Shown here: positions 18,001 to 26,304 of the stretch, in pieces
How positions within the stretch are numbered: the stretch's first letter is position 1
Layout: every line of letters starts with the position of its first letter
Assembly: GCA_963822905.1 (NCBI GenBank)
Contig: CAWGJF010000007.1
Location: 1 to 64,000 of the forward strand
Source of the DNA: CAWGJF01 sp963822905
Lineage (GTDB): Bacteria; Bacteroidota; Ignavibacteria; Ignavibacteriales; Ignavibacteriaceae
Direction of reading: 5' to 3'
DNA: 64,000 nucleotides
Translations under genes and position numbers: made by a program
The notes under the pieces: generated by a model
What the model was told of the DNA's origin: nothing
Databases searched by the model: none
The model's input: the letters and a program-made list of their open reading frames with translations, nothing else

Positions 18001-18872
18001 AATCCACTGTTATCTGCTGAAACAATTACATTACCATCACCACTTATTGCAACCGGTGATTCAGTATTATCTGCAAAGCCATTCCAGATTACTGAACCAT
18101 CAGATTGATTAAGTACATAAATATGATAACGTCCGTTAATAACTACTCTTGAGGAATAACCCGCAAAATTAACTCCTGTCCAATTCCCGATTTCGGAAGT
18201 TGGTACATCCATTGTCCATGCAATTGTCGGACTTCCACCTGATACATCCACTCCATAAGCACGTGAAGTTGTTGAAGAACCTTGAGATGAAGCCAGAAAT
18301 ACTGCCCAGTTCCCATCACGAGATATTCCTGTGAATGATGCATAAAGAGAATCAGGAAGCGCGTAATCAAAGAGTTGTATTCCTGTAGTATCAAAGATAT
18401 AGAAGTCGGAACCTGCAGTGACCGATATATATGCACCTAATTTGGCGACATCAATGTTTGCATCTATTGGCGCAGTAGAAAACTCCCAATTGGGCGTATT
18501 GTTTTCATTAGAATATTTTGAAACCCGCATACCGTTTAATCCCCAGGCTGTTAAATCTACATCCGCATCTCCATTTATTGCAACAGTGTTTGCAATTGCC
18601 GAAGTGCCAAGGTCAGTTGTCCACCATAGAATGTTTCCACCTAAGACATAGTGATCACCATTTATAGGTTTAAATCCATTAAGATAATCATCGATAGATT
18701 GATTTTCTGAATGGTTCTTTCCCGGAATTGTCTGAGTCTTTATTTCCCCATTTTGTTTCAGAACTTTTGACCCAATAAAAACATTGTTTTGTGCATACAT
18801 TAAGGTTGAAATTAATGTGAACAAACAAAGAAATGATAAACACTTAAAAAGAAGCCGTAAATAAGATATCAT
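15099..18872 (-). CDS. Large T9SS cargo: beta-propeller, CarboxypepD_reg, FN3 and CBM9-like modules
   Basis: Signal peptide (about 1-28, FLCLFTLISTLMYAQ). Residues about 60-470 form a PQQ/WD40-like beta-propeller (repeats such as ISRDGNWAVFLAS, ISGDGNVIVSADN, ISADGKTIVAGTL, LSDDGKVVAAATW, ISPDGTKVLAGG). A carboxypeptidase-regulatory-like domain follows (about 470-540, TDLDGNYLIQNVPAGTYTV), then an FN3 region (to about 690) and a CBM9-like domain (about 700-890: IDGVISPGEWDDA, YFKFDDNTDMLYVAGED). Another FN3-like part and a T9SS sorting domain (QNYPNPFNPTTVI ... MMLLK) end it. CBM9-like domains bind sugars in known enzymes, so surface carbohydrate binding is a reasonable inference. SD GAGGT precedes the ATG. 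It is the only cargo gene here on the - strand. Confidence 0.85.
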   Translation of the reverse strand: MISYLRLLFKCLSFLCLFTLISTLMYAQNNVFIGSKVLKQNGEIKTQTIPGKNHSENQSIDDYLNGFKPINGDHYVLGGNILWWTTDLGTSAIANTVAINGDADVDLTAWGLNGMRVSKYSNENNTPNWEFSTAPIDANIDVAKLGAYISVTAGSDFYIFDTTGIQLFDYALPDSLYASFTGISRDGNWAVFLASSQGSSTTSRAYGVDVSGGSPTIAWTMDVPTSEIGNWTGVNFAGYSSRVVINGRYHIYVLNQSDGSVIWNGFADNTESPVAISGDGNVIVSADNSGFVKTMVFNSSSGNYEQIWQYKIPPTDGFTNWASSVGISADGKTIVAGTLMFYTSNFDGWVIAFDTYGDGTPKWIYSGAGDLVDDIALSDDGKVVAAATWGDYNQPNRVDLLVFDVATGQLTYSVTTPGSFVTCDISPDGTKVLAGGKAVHSREFGNGGRVYLSQIDLGGGAISGIVDLTNTSDDSDVLVKAEGTTRTAVTDLDGNYLIQNVPAGTYTVTAGKPGYNFGSVSDVVVLEGCTTLGISFSLDPFIIQAPILTATNSEIGAITLNWMLPSEFSNPQRDIEKAKAVGDPYPLEKKSLTTLSIKEPLNNSIETKNIFSSKGLLADSVFIYRSLVTGGPYTKISSVSSSQLSYNDSSALPLKDYYYVVNVVTSAGQSEYSNEAMGQVNDSLFTFSLDVPQGSIPTIDGVISPGEWDDAFKVDISDVLGYGGGVPQPQGSVYMYFKFDDNTDMLYVAGEDLLNPTLDDNEGFGLYFDDDNNDAYDDILPFVQEGNFWVYWHPGGSNVLFRDLTTYAVDTLFDAQAEFSDGSDHLQGEVAIPMGFMEGYQLQVFGTDKIVGLGAFIIARQSGNALFNGWWPQTMNSLFIPRYFGDVGIDVSLLAPPKAPSNITVEKQGNGLVLNWADPTLGINNDPLPASPTINIYKNDEFLTSVPSGTQSLVDNDVSCVAWYEYKFDATIQVDTFQLTGPRSAPVGNYACSDPALVPISYDDGQWDGFYIVNTTWDNNKFGVLFTPPSYPTNVRKLVTQVNGTDAFDFTILADHSGIPTDTLAGPYTVSGSNPVGTVSTVAKNVPGTDPPEITSGGFWVVINWHQNTPYSPSICGDITPPIDNRSYYYTDTDGWVLYNSADFMITAYVSDQPVGVINEKTSLPLTFDLKQNYPNPFNPTTVISYQIPNNQMVNLEIYDALGQKVRTLVNSGQEAGFYNVEWDGKNDFGASVTSGVYFYRIHTDSFIKVMKMMLLK

Positions 18873-18988
18873 ATTTACCTCTTAATTTTTATGAATTTGT
18901 CAATGACACTTTAGACTTTTTAATAACATTTAATTTTAACTCTTTTTAGATTCAAATACCAGTCAACCATTTTGAATAATATACTTTT

Positions 18989-19630
18989 TTAAAATCCAAA
19001 CTGGATAAGCTTAATCACTCTGCCTTCTTCCAGGTAATGCTTCTCATATTTAGTAATAATATAATCTGATTTTGAAGTATAATTTTCTATATCAACTTTT
19101 TCACTGGCAAATAGTATTTTACCCGAATTATTTTTGATTGATTTTAGTGCTTCTTCATAAATTTTCAAATTATCAGTTTTTAACTGTATAGTACCATTCC
19201 TCATAATTACTTTTTTATACAGTACAAAAAAATCATCTGAAATTAAACGACGATTTTCATTTTTTCTTTTAACATGCGGATCCGGGAATGGAATATAAAT
19301 TTGTTCAATTGATTGAGGTTGAAATTGCTGAAGCAGGATTTCGACATTTCCGAGGTAAAAACAAACATTTGTCATGGAGTTTTCCAGAGCTTTTTTTGCA
19401 GCGGTATAAATCCGGGCTCCTTTAATATCAATTCCAAGAAAATTTTTACCAGGGAAATCTTTTGCTAATGAATTTGAGTAGTCGCCTTGCCCACACCCAA
19501 TTTCTAATATAATTGGGTTTTGATTTCCCCAATAAATATTCAGTTCATTTAAAATATTTTCATTTTTAATTGTGAAAACATTTGGCAATTGCCTTACTTC
19601 AATAATACGTTGTTGCTTTGTTCTAGCCAT
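18989..19630 (-). CDS. trmB: tRNA (guanine-N7-)-methyltransferase
   Basis: Class I SAM-dependent methyltransferase that makes m7G46 in tRNA. The SAM motif is EIGCGQGDYS (about 41-50), the second acidic strand is GIDIKGARI, and the TrmB signature IPFPDPHVKRKNENRR lies near 115-130, a variant of the usual FPDPWPKKRH. The C-terminal YEKHYLEEGRVI matches the family ending (TKYE..). Length 213 aa is normal. It faces the same way as the large cargo gene but lies upstream of it with a 116-bp gap, so co-transcription is uncertain. Confidence 0.93.
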   Translation of the reverse strand: MARTKQQRIIEVRQLPNVFTIKNENILNELNIYWGNQNPIILEIGCGQGDYSNSLAKDFPGKNFLGIDIKGARIYTAAKKALENSMTNVCFYLGNVEILLQQFQPQSIEQIYIPFPDPHVKRKNENRRLISDDFFVLYKKVIMRNGTIQLKTDNLKIYEEALKSIKNNSGKILFASEKVDIENYTSKSDYIITKYEKHYLEEGRVIKLIQFGF

Positions 19631-19777
19631 AAATCTTTAGAATAAAAAAATTTCATTTTAATATAAAAATTTAAGATTTCGGACATAAAAAATCATTAGG
19701 AAGTGATTAGAACTTGAATTAAATTTTATTGTTATTAAAAGCCGAAGCAATCAAAACTTCATGTAAAGAATTGTTAT

Positions 19778-19989
19778 ATGTTAACATTCAAAGATACCTG
19801 GTTACCTTTTATTTATCTTTACGGTGTTGGCGGATTTTTTTCTTTTTCGGTATGGGACTAATTCGTAAAACGGGAGCAATTGATTTAACCAGGAAAAAAC
19901 ATCTTTACTGGTACCGTATAAAGTTTTTAGGATTTGTCTACTTTATGTTGATGCACCTGGTATTGATTCTTTTGGCACTTAACACTTAA
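19778..19989 (+). pseudogene. Small two-helix membrane protein, frameshifted at a T7 run
   Basis: ATG 19778 opens MLTFKDTWLPFIYLYGVGG, which runs out of frame at a run of seven Ts (19835-19841) and stops at 19859. The adjacent frame continues sensibly as GMGLIRKTGAIDLTRKK, a second hydrophobic stretch (FLGFVYFMLMHLVLILLAL) and a stop at 19987-19989. Adding one T restores a 70-residue protein with two membrane segments separated by a basic linker. It resembles small conserved membrane proteins seen beside transporters, but the family is not identified. The lesion may be real, a sequencing error, or a slippage site. Confidence 0.55.
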
Positions 19990-20126
19990 AATATTTTAAA
20001 TAATTAGCGGATTCATATCCTATTTAATGATGATAAAATCATAGCTATATTGTGTGATAATATTATAAATCCTATCTTCTAGCATAATCATAATTAATTA
20101 ATTCATAACAATTTATTGAGGGCAAA

Positions 20127-20726
20127 ATGAAAAAACTATTCTCATTTTTTGTAGCACTTTTAATTATCACTTCATCAGCATTAACCTTTGCTCAGGAAAA
20201 AGAGGAAATGGGTGGTATGGATCAACAGGCAATGATGGAAGCCTGGCAGAAAAGTATGACCCCAGGCCCAATGCACGAGCTTTTATCACATCATGTTGGT
20301 GAATGGAAAGCTGAAGTTACAATGTGGATGGATCCGAGTCAACCACCTACCACTACAGAAGCAACATCTGTTTGTGAATCAATGCTTGGTGGAAGGTATT
20401 TCAAAACGACTCACACAGGTATGATGATGGGAATGCCGTTTGAAGGGTTTGAAATTAATGGCTATGATAATGTGAAGCAAAAATTCTTTAACTTCTGGAT
20501 TGATAACATGGGAACCGGTATGATGACAAGTGAAGGCACTTATGATGAAGCAACCAAAACATTTACTTACAAAGGGATGATGATTGATCCAATCTCGGGA
20601 ATGGATATGAACGTTAAATCAGTTATTAATATAACGGATAATGATAATTCTACGTATGAAATGTATGTTGAACAGGGTGAACAGGAAATGAAAACTATGG
20701 AAATTAAATATACGCGTACAAAGTAA
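20127..20726 (+). CDS. Exported DUF1579 family protein
   Basis: GAGGG precedes the ATG. Signal peptide of about 22 residues (FFVALLIITSSALTFA), then a Met/Glu-rich linker. A DUF1579-type domain follows: HELLSHHVGEWKAEVTMW, TEATSVCESMLGGRYF, FEGFEINGYDNVKQKFF, FWIDNMGTGMM, GTYDEATKTFTYKG. The domain is a predicted beta-barrel of unknown function. The protein is unusually rich in methionine (clusters MMMGMPF, MEAWQKSM). A monocistronic unit is likely, as a hairpin follows. No function can be given. Confidence 0.8.
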   Translation: MKKLFSFFVALLIITSSALTFAQEKEEMGGMDQQAMMEAWQKSMTPGPMHELLSHHVGEWKAEVTMWMDPSQPPTTTEATSVCESMLGGRYFKTTHTGMMMGMPFEGFEINGYDNVKQKFFNFWIDNMGTGMMTSEGTYDEATKTFTYKGMMIDPISGMDMNVKSVINITDNDNSTYEMYVEQGEQEMKTMEIKYTRTK

Positions 20727-20739
20727 CAATTTTAATTTC

Positions 20740-20768
20740 GACGCAGATTATTAATCTGCGTCATTATC
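20740..20768 (+). terminator. Hairpin after the DUF1579 gene
   Basis: GACGCAGAT (20740-20748) pairs perfectly with ATCTGCGTC (20754-20762) around a 5-base loop, 13 bp after the stop; the tail ATTATCTT is only weakly T-rich. Confidence 0.6.
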
Positions 20769-20903
20769 TTCCTGTTACCCATTTCAAGTTTCATAACAAT
20801 TAGTTAAGAAAATATCGTCTGCATATTTTTATTCAGCCCTGTTATTCTTTAAATAGATTTTTGATTAAAATAGAAGTGATGCCAAGAATAAATTTAGTTC
20901 ATT

Positions 20904-22853
20904 ATGAATGATTCAGCGATTAATATTAAACAAGCTAATGCTTCTCTGAATCGGCTGCTGCCAAAAATTGAAGAAAAATTTGCGGGTAAAGTTGATGAAG
21001 GTGAATGGCAGGGTTTCAGACAAAGATTATCCCAGCATTTCCCAGATTTATTTAAATCTCTTTTTCAACTTTACGGAAACCAGTATGATTTTTTTTTCCA
21101 CCTTGACGAAATACTTTCAACTTTAACAAAAATGTGGATTGCGAGACCTGCTGAACTTAAAGCTCTTGATGCAATCCGGCAATCAGACCCTTACTGGTAT
21201 CTATCCAATAATATGATGGGTGCAATGTGTTATGTCGATCTTTTTGCAGACAACCTGGAAGGCATAAAACAAAAAATTCCATATTTACAGGAACTTGGAA
21301 TAACCTATCTTCACCTGATGCCGCTGTTTAAAAGTCCTGATGGTGATAATGACGGTGGATACGCCGTAAGCAGTTACCGTGAAATAAATGAAAAGCTGGG
21401 AACGATTCAAGAGTTAAAAGAACTTGCATCTGAATTGAGAAATCATGGAATTAGTTTGGTAATAGATTTTATTTTCAATCATACTTCTGATGATCATATT
21501 TGGGCTCAGAAAGCTTTGCATGGTGAAGAAGAATACCAGGAATACTTCAGAATGTTTCCTGACAGAGTTTTGCCCGACCAATTCGAAAAAACCATTACCC
21601 CGGTTTTTCAAGACGATCATCCCGGCTGTTTTACTTACAGGAACCGAATAAAAAAATGGGTGTGGACAACGTTCCATAATTATCAGTGGGATCTGAATTA
21701 TGAAAACCCGGCTGTGTTTAATTCAATGGCTGAAGAGATGTTATTCCTTGCAAACATTGGAGTTGAAATTTTCAGACTTGATGCTGTTGCTTTTGTTTGG
21801 AAAAAATTGGGAACAAATTGTGAGAATCTACCTCAGGCTCACACTATTATTAAAGCATTCAATTCTGTAATTAAAATTGTTGCTCCGGCACTGCTTTTTA
21901 AATCGGAAGCCATCGTTCACCCGGATGAAGTCAATAAATATATCAGTCTTGATGAGTGTCAGCTATCCTATAATCCTCAGATGATGGCCTTATTGTGGAA
22001 TTCCTTTGCAACAAAAAAAGTAAGGATTTTGAGGAATGCTTTACAAAAAAGATTTTCAATTCCTGAAAATTGTATGTGGGTAAATTATGTGCGGTGTCAT
22101 GATGATATTGGCTGGGCATTTTCAAATGAAGATGCGGAAGAAATTGGAATTGATCCTAATAAACATAGAATCTTTTTATCAGATTTTTATATCGGAAGAT
22201 ATCCGGGCTCGTTTGCAAAGGGGTTGCCATTCCAGGAAAACCCTGAAACAAAAGAAGGAAGAGTTTCAGGAACAACGGCGTCTTTAGCTGGATTGGAGAA
22301 AGCAATTTCAGAAAAAAATGATTATGAAATTGATCTTGCAATAAAAAGAATATTGTTATTGCATGGTATCATTCTTACAATCGGTGGAATTCCACTTATA
22401 TATCTTGGTGATGAGATAGGTCTGTTAAATGATTATGAATATGAAAAATCGAATGAAAAAATCGGTGATACACGCTGGATACACAGACCGAGATTTGAGT
22501 GGAAAAAAGTAGAAGAACGAAATGAACAGGAATCTATACCAGGTAAAATTTTTAAAGGATTGTTACGTTTAATACAAATCCGTAAACAAAATCATGCACT
22601 AGCCGGTAGTGATACTGAATTTGTTGACTTGGGAGTTGATCATTTATTGGCTTACTTCAGGAGTTTTAACAATAACAGTGTCTTTGTAATTGGAAATTTC
22701 AGCGATCAGGCACAAAGCATAGCCGGCAACAAACTTCGTCTGTTGGGATTAAGTAAAACTTTGACTGATATAGTTGCCGGAAAAACAATAACTGCAGCTC
22801 AAAATCTAGTGATAGAACCATATCAGTTTATGGTATTAATTGGTATTCGTTGA
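20904..22853 (+). CDS. Amylosucrase, GH13
   Basis: Transfers glucose from sucrose to alpha-1,4-glucan, releasing fructose; cytoplasmic, as no signal peptide is seen. The whole length (649 aa) follows the amylosucrase pattern, including the all-helical N-terminal domain (FRQRLSQHFPDLFKSL) and the motifs GAMCYVDLFADNLEGI and YLHLMPLF..DGGYAVSSYR. Catalytic set: nucleophile D293 (FRLDAVAF), acid/base E335 (FKSEAIVHPDEV), stabiliser D400 (VRCHDDIGW). The C-terminal beta domain ends NLVIEPYQFMVLIGIR. The assignment rests on strong resemblance to the well-studied Neisseria enzyme. No sucrose transporter, fructokinase or glycogen gene is adjacent, so its pathway context is unknown. Confidence 0.92.
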   Translation: MNDSAINIKQANASLNRLLPKIEEKFAGKVDEGEWQGFRQRLSQHFPDLFKSLFQLYGNQYDFFFHLDEILSTLTKMWIARPAELKALDAIRQSDPYWYLSNNMMGAMCYVDLFADNLEGIKQKIPYLQELGITYLHLMPLFKSPDGDNDGGYAVSSYREINEKLGTIQELKELASELRNHGISLVIDFIFNHTSDDHIWAQKALHGEEEYQEYFRMFPDRVLPDQFEKTITPVFQDDHPGCFTYRNRIKKWVWTTFHNYQWDLNYENPAVFNSMAEEMLFLANIGVEIFRLDAVAFVWKKLGTNCENLPQAHTIIKAFNSVIKIVAPALLFKSEAIVHPDEVNKYISLDECQLSYNPQMMALLWNSFATKKVRILRNALQKRFSIPENCMWVNYVRCHDDIGWAFSNEDAEEIGIDPNKHRIFLSDFYIGRYPGSFAKGLPFQENPETKEGRVSGTTASLAGLEKAISEKNDYEIDLAIKRILLLHGIILTIGGIPLIYLGDEIGLLNDYEYEKSNEKIGDTRWIHRPRFEWKKVEERNEQESIPGKIFKGLLRLIQIRKQNHALAGSDTEFVDLGVDHLLAYFRSFNNNSVFVIGNFSDQAQSIAGNKLRLLGLSKTLTDIVAGKTITAAQNLVIEPYQFMVLIGIR

Positions 22854-22955
22854 ATTTATTTGATAGTTTATAAATACTATTTTTTACATCAAAATTAATA
22901 GTTAGAATATTAGAACAATTTTCTTAACTTGTCCATAAAATTCCGGAGGTATTTT

Positions 22956-23369
22956 ATGTCGTTCCAATTAAAGAAAGTTGAATACTTTTATACATCGGTT
23001 GTTGATCAACCTGGGGAAGCTTACCAGCTTCTTTCAAGATTAAAATCAATTGGAGTAAATCTTCTGGCATTTACCGCTATACCTGTAGGTCCAACTCGCA
23101 CACAGTTAACTCTTTTCCCTGAAGATACTTCCAAGCTGCAAACTACAGCTCAAAATGCCGGATTTAAACTTGATGGACCTTATTCTGCATTGCTTGTGCA
23201 GGGCGACGATGAATTAGGTGCATTAAATGAAATTCACTCAAAACTCTACCAGTCAGGAGTAAATGTGTATGCATCATCAGGTGTTACAGATGGGAAAGGG
23301 AGTTTCGGCTATCTTTTATATTTAAAGGAAGAGGATTTTGATAAGGCTCTTCACTCTCTCGATCTTTAA
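22956..23369 (+). CDS. ACT-domain protein
   Basis: The start is set at ATG 22956 because a full SD (GGAGGT, 22945-22950) sits 5 bases ahead; the in-frame TTG at 22929 has none. The 137-residue product has two halves resembling ACT domains: FYTSVVDQPGEAYQLLSRLK, then GVNLLAFTAIPVG, followed by GALNEIHSKLYQSGVNVY. ACT domains bind amino acids or other small ligands and usually control enzymes. A stand-alone pair suggests a small regulatory or sensing protein (inference). No partner gene is evident. Confidence 0.75.
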   Translation: MSFQLKKVEYFYTSVVDQPGEAYQLLSRLKSIGVNLLAFTAIPVGPTRTQLTLFPEDTSKLQTTAQNAGFKLDGPYSALLVQGDDELGALNEIHSKLYQSGVNVYASSGVTDGKGSFGYLLYLKEEDFDKALHSLDL

Positions 23370-23517
23370 TAGAATACCAGTTTGTTATCCATTTAGTATT
23401 TGAATATTTTTTTTGCGCCACAACTTTTACTCACTTTTAATATTATCAAAAAGTTTTGTGATTAGTTTATTATAATTTTCCAACAGAGAGTTACTTCAAA
23501 CAATAAAAGGTTTTATT

Positions 23518-24781
23518 ATGCCAAAACGTTCCCGGTTTCCATTCGTATTCTGGATCGCCAATTCTATTGAAGTTTTCGAACGGTTTGCCTATTACGGAAT
23601 TTATATGGGCTTTGGAATTTATTTGGAACAACTTGGTTACACGAAAGGTGATCTTGGAATAATCCAGAGTATTTTTCTAGCTTTTTCATATTTAATTCCG
23701 CTGTTCTCAGGAACGTTTGCTGACAAATTCGGTTTTAAGAAAATGCTCTTGATTTCTTATGCAGCCTACCTCCCTTCTATTCTACTTTTGATTGTAACAA
23801 AATCATTTTCAGGAATTGCACTTACTATGTTAACCATTGGTTTTGCTGCAGGAATTTTTAAGCCTCTTATTTCCGCAACTGTAAGAGCAACAACCGATTC
23901 ATCAAACAAATCGCTCGGTTTCGGAATTTTCTACCAGATGGTGAATATTGGAGCATCTATTTGGTCCAATAATTATGGGAAAACTCAGAGGCTGGTCATG
24001 GGATTATGTTTTTTATACAGCAGCAGCATCTATTGGAGTAATGTTTTTAATTACACTCTTTTTATATAAAGAACCTAAAAGAGAAATTGAGGGTGTAACA
24101 CTAAAGAAAAAATTCAAGGATATGGGAGAAGCTCTTTCAGATATTAAATTTATGATATTTATAGTTTTGCTGGGAGTATTTTTCTGGATGCCATTCTGGG
24201 CATTCTTTAATGTCCTTGCTATTTATATAAATGATTATATGAACACAGCGCATTATTTATGAAAGTACAAAATCAGTTCTTGTGAAAGTATAACGAAATT
24301 CATTTCAAATAATGATGACGGAATCTGGAGATTAAATGCAGAAGCAATTTCTCACACAGGTTATATAATAATTATCCTCCAGATATTCGTATCCTGGATA
24401 TTTGAAAAACGTAAAGCTATTTCCTCATTTTTGTTTGGATTATTTGTTGCATCAACTGGATTTATTGTTTTAGGATTAGCTGTTACTGGTTCCAATAGTC
24501 TTGTATATCTTGGTGTATTTCTTTTCGCAGTTGGTGAGATGATTTCTTCTCCAAAAATCCAGGAATATATTACCTGGATTGCTCCCAAGGAAAAGGCAGG
24601 ACTTTATATGGGAACAAACTTTCTTGCCACTTTTATTGGTGCAATTTTGAGTGGAATTTATACCGGAGTATTGGGAGCTTATGAATCTTCAGGTCACCCT
24701 GAATACATAATGTACACGCTTGCCGGACATATGATTTTAGGAATAATTGCGATCTTATATTTTCACAAAAACGGCTGGTGA
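23518..24781 (+). pseudogene. MFS/POT-like transporter, broken by frameshift and stop
   Basis: The first part (23518-23961) encodes an MFS N-terminus with the POT-type signature EVFERFAYYGIYMGFG and several membrane helices. After MVNIGASI it leaves frame because of one extra T in the TTT at 23960-23962. Removing it gives MVNIGASIGPIIMGKLRGW and continues in the frame ending at 24262. There, TGA (24260-24262) interrupts; the same frame resumes after it (ISHTGYIIIILQIFVSWIFE through to HKNGW, stop 24779-24781). Two compensating indels around 24256 and 24290 would also explain the middle. The intact protein would have about 420 residues and about 12 helices. As written it cannot make a full transporter. 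Substrate unknown (POT proteins carry peptides with protons). Confidence 0.7.
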
Positions 24782-24824
24782 ATTTAAAGAAATGGAACAT
24801 TAATAACAGAACCAGATATTTTAT

Positions 24825-25188
24825 ATGCCAACAATAATTAAATCTCCAACAAAAATAGAAGCAGCAAGCAATAAGCCAAAAATAATTAAAGGAATTTATC
24901 GGCATAGTAAATTCATCAACTGAGCAAATTAGTATTGCAAAAATGCAAAGCCCGGCAGGATGGCAGGAACCTGGACAAACTCCTGAATTTGATGAATATA
25001 CTCTCGTACTTAAAGGAATGCTAAGAATAGAAACAAAGGAAAAGACTTACGATATTCAGACTGGAGAAGCCATAATCACGCATAAAGGTGAATGGATTCG
25101 ATACAGCACACCTTTAGAGTGCGGGGCCGAATATATTGCAGTTTGCTTACCTGCATTTTCGCCTGAAACTGTTCATAGGGATGAATAA
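24825..25188 (+). pseudogene. Cupin-domain protein, frameshifted near its start
   Basis: ATG 24825 opens MPTIIKSPTKIEAASNKPK, then loses frame at AAA (24888-24890). Deleting one A joins it to IKEFIGIVNSSTEQISIAK and the rest, giving a 120-residue protein. The body is a single-domain cupin: EFDEYTLVLKGMLRIETKEK, YDIQTGEAIITHKGEWIRYS, CGAEYIAVCLPAFSPETVHR. Cupins bind metal or small ligands, but the His ligand set is incomplete here, so enzyme activity is doubtful. It starts 43 bp after the broken transporter. The C-terminal fragment alone could still be made from the ATG at 24943. Confidence 0.6.
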
Positions 25189-25380
25189 CTTTCAGAATCT
25201 TTTCTATATTACATATGGTTATCCTTTCTAAGCGAATCATATTAATTTTGATTCCCTACTAAATGATGAATTGAATAAAGTAAAAGGAATCTTTACTTTT
25301 CTTCAATTGAAATCAGATTAACATCTATCTTTCCTGTTACTAAAGATTTTTATTTATTCATATTTAAGGAGGCTCTAACG

Positions 25381-26187
25381 ATGTTGAAAACTCTAAGCAT
25401 TTTTTTCTTTTCCATCATTCTTCTGATTGCATGTAATGAGAAACAAAATCCGCAGAAAGTCGATTTGGTGGAAAAAGAAATCGAATATAACACTGACAGC
25501 ACATCGATGAAAGGTTATCTTGTTTATGACGGAGACGTTCAGGGAAAACGACCAGGTGTTTTGGTAGTTCACGAATGGTGGGGCAACAATGACTATTCTA
25601 AGAAACGTGCAAGAATGCTTGCAAAACTTGGTTATATTGCTTTCGCTCTTGATATGTATGGAAATGGTAAACAAGCCAAGAACCCGGATGATGCAGGTAA
25701 ATTTGCATCCGAAGTATTCAGCAATATTAAAGAAACCGAATCAAGATTTATGGCGGCCTATACTCTTTTGAAAAATCAGGAACAAACAGATACTAGCAAT
25801 ATCGGTGCAATTGGATATTGCTTTGGTGGTTCAGTTGTACTTCATATGGCAAGAACTGGAATGATTTTAAAAGCCGTTGTTAGTTTTCATGGTGGATTGC
25901 AACCAGTTACTCCGGCAGAACCAAATACAGTAAAAGCTCATTTATTAATCTGTGCCGGTGATGCTGATCAGTTTGTGCCTGCAGAACAACGCGAAGCATT
26001 TAAGAAAGAAATGGACGATGCTGGAGTAAAATATGATATGATTATTTATCCCGGTGCAAAACATGCTTTTTCAAATCCTGAAGCTGATAAATATGCAAAA
26101 GAATTCAATTTACCAATTGGTTATAACGAAAAAGCAGACAAGGATTCATGGGAAAAAATGAAAGAATTTTTCAAATCGTATCTCTGA
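25381..26187 (+). CDS. Dienelactone hydrolase family lipoprotein
   Basis: Strong SD (AAGGAGG) ahead of ATG. Residues 1-18 are a lipoprotein signal with lipobox LLIAC (Cys at about 19), so it is lipid-anchored in the envelope. The alpha/beta-hydrolase domain has the DLH features: PGVLVVHEWWG oxyanion region, nucleophile C147 in GAIGYCFGGSV, Asp in AGDADQFVP (D196), and H228 in PGAKHAFSNP. This is the Cys-His-Asp triad of dienelactone hydrolases. Physiological substrate unknown; many such proteins are general esterases. Stand-alone transcription is likely, as a 190-bp gap precedes it. Confidence 0.88.
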   Translation: MLKTLSIFFFSIILLIACNEKQNPQKVDLVEKEIEYNTDSTSMKGYLVYDGDVQGKRPGVLVVHEWWGNNDYSKKRARMLAKLGYIAFALDMYGNGKQAKNPDDAGKFASEVFSNIKETESRFMAAYTLLKNQEQTDTSNIGAIGYCFGGSVVLHMARTGMILKAVVSFHGGLQPVTPAEPNTVKAHLLICAGDADQFVPAEQREAFKKEMDDAGVKYDMIIYPGAKHAFSNPEADKYAKEFNLPIGYNEKADKDSWEKMKEFFKSYL

Positions 26188-26304
26188 GAAACGAAAATTA
26201 TAATTTAATTCATTGACCAACGTCACAATGAGATAAATTCCTGACTTTTTTTTATATGCTGTTTCTCAAATATTTGATTTGACAATAAACGGATGATTCT
26301 CCTC

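Noticed and set aside
15099..18872. Possible outer-membrane receptor or SusC-like role for the 1257-residue protein
   Set aside because: No plug or beta-barrel TonB-dependent receptor features; modules are propeller, CarboxypepD_reg, FN3 and CBM9-like with a T9SS tail.
22929..22955. TTG 22929 as start of the ACT-domain gene
   Set aside because: No SD, and the perfect GGAGGT at 22945 serves ATG 22956.
26279..26302. Promoter for the candidate small RNA (TTGACA at 26279)
   Set aside because: The hexamer is perfect but nothing resembling a -10 lies 15-19 bp downstream.
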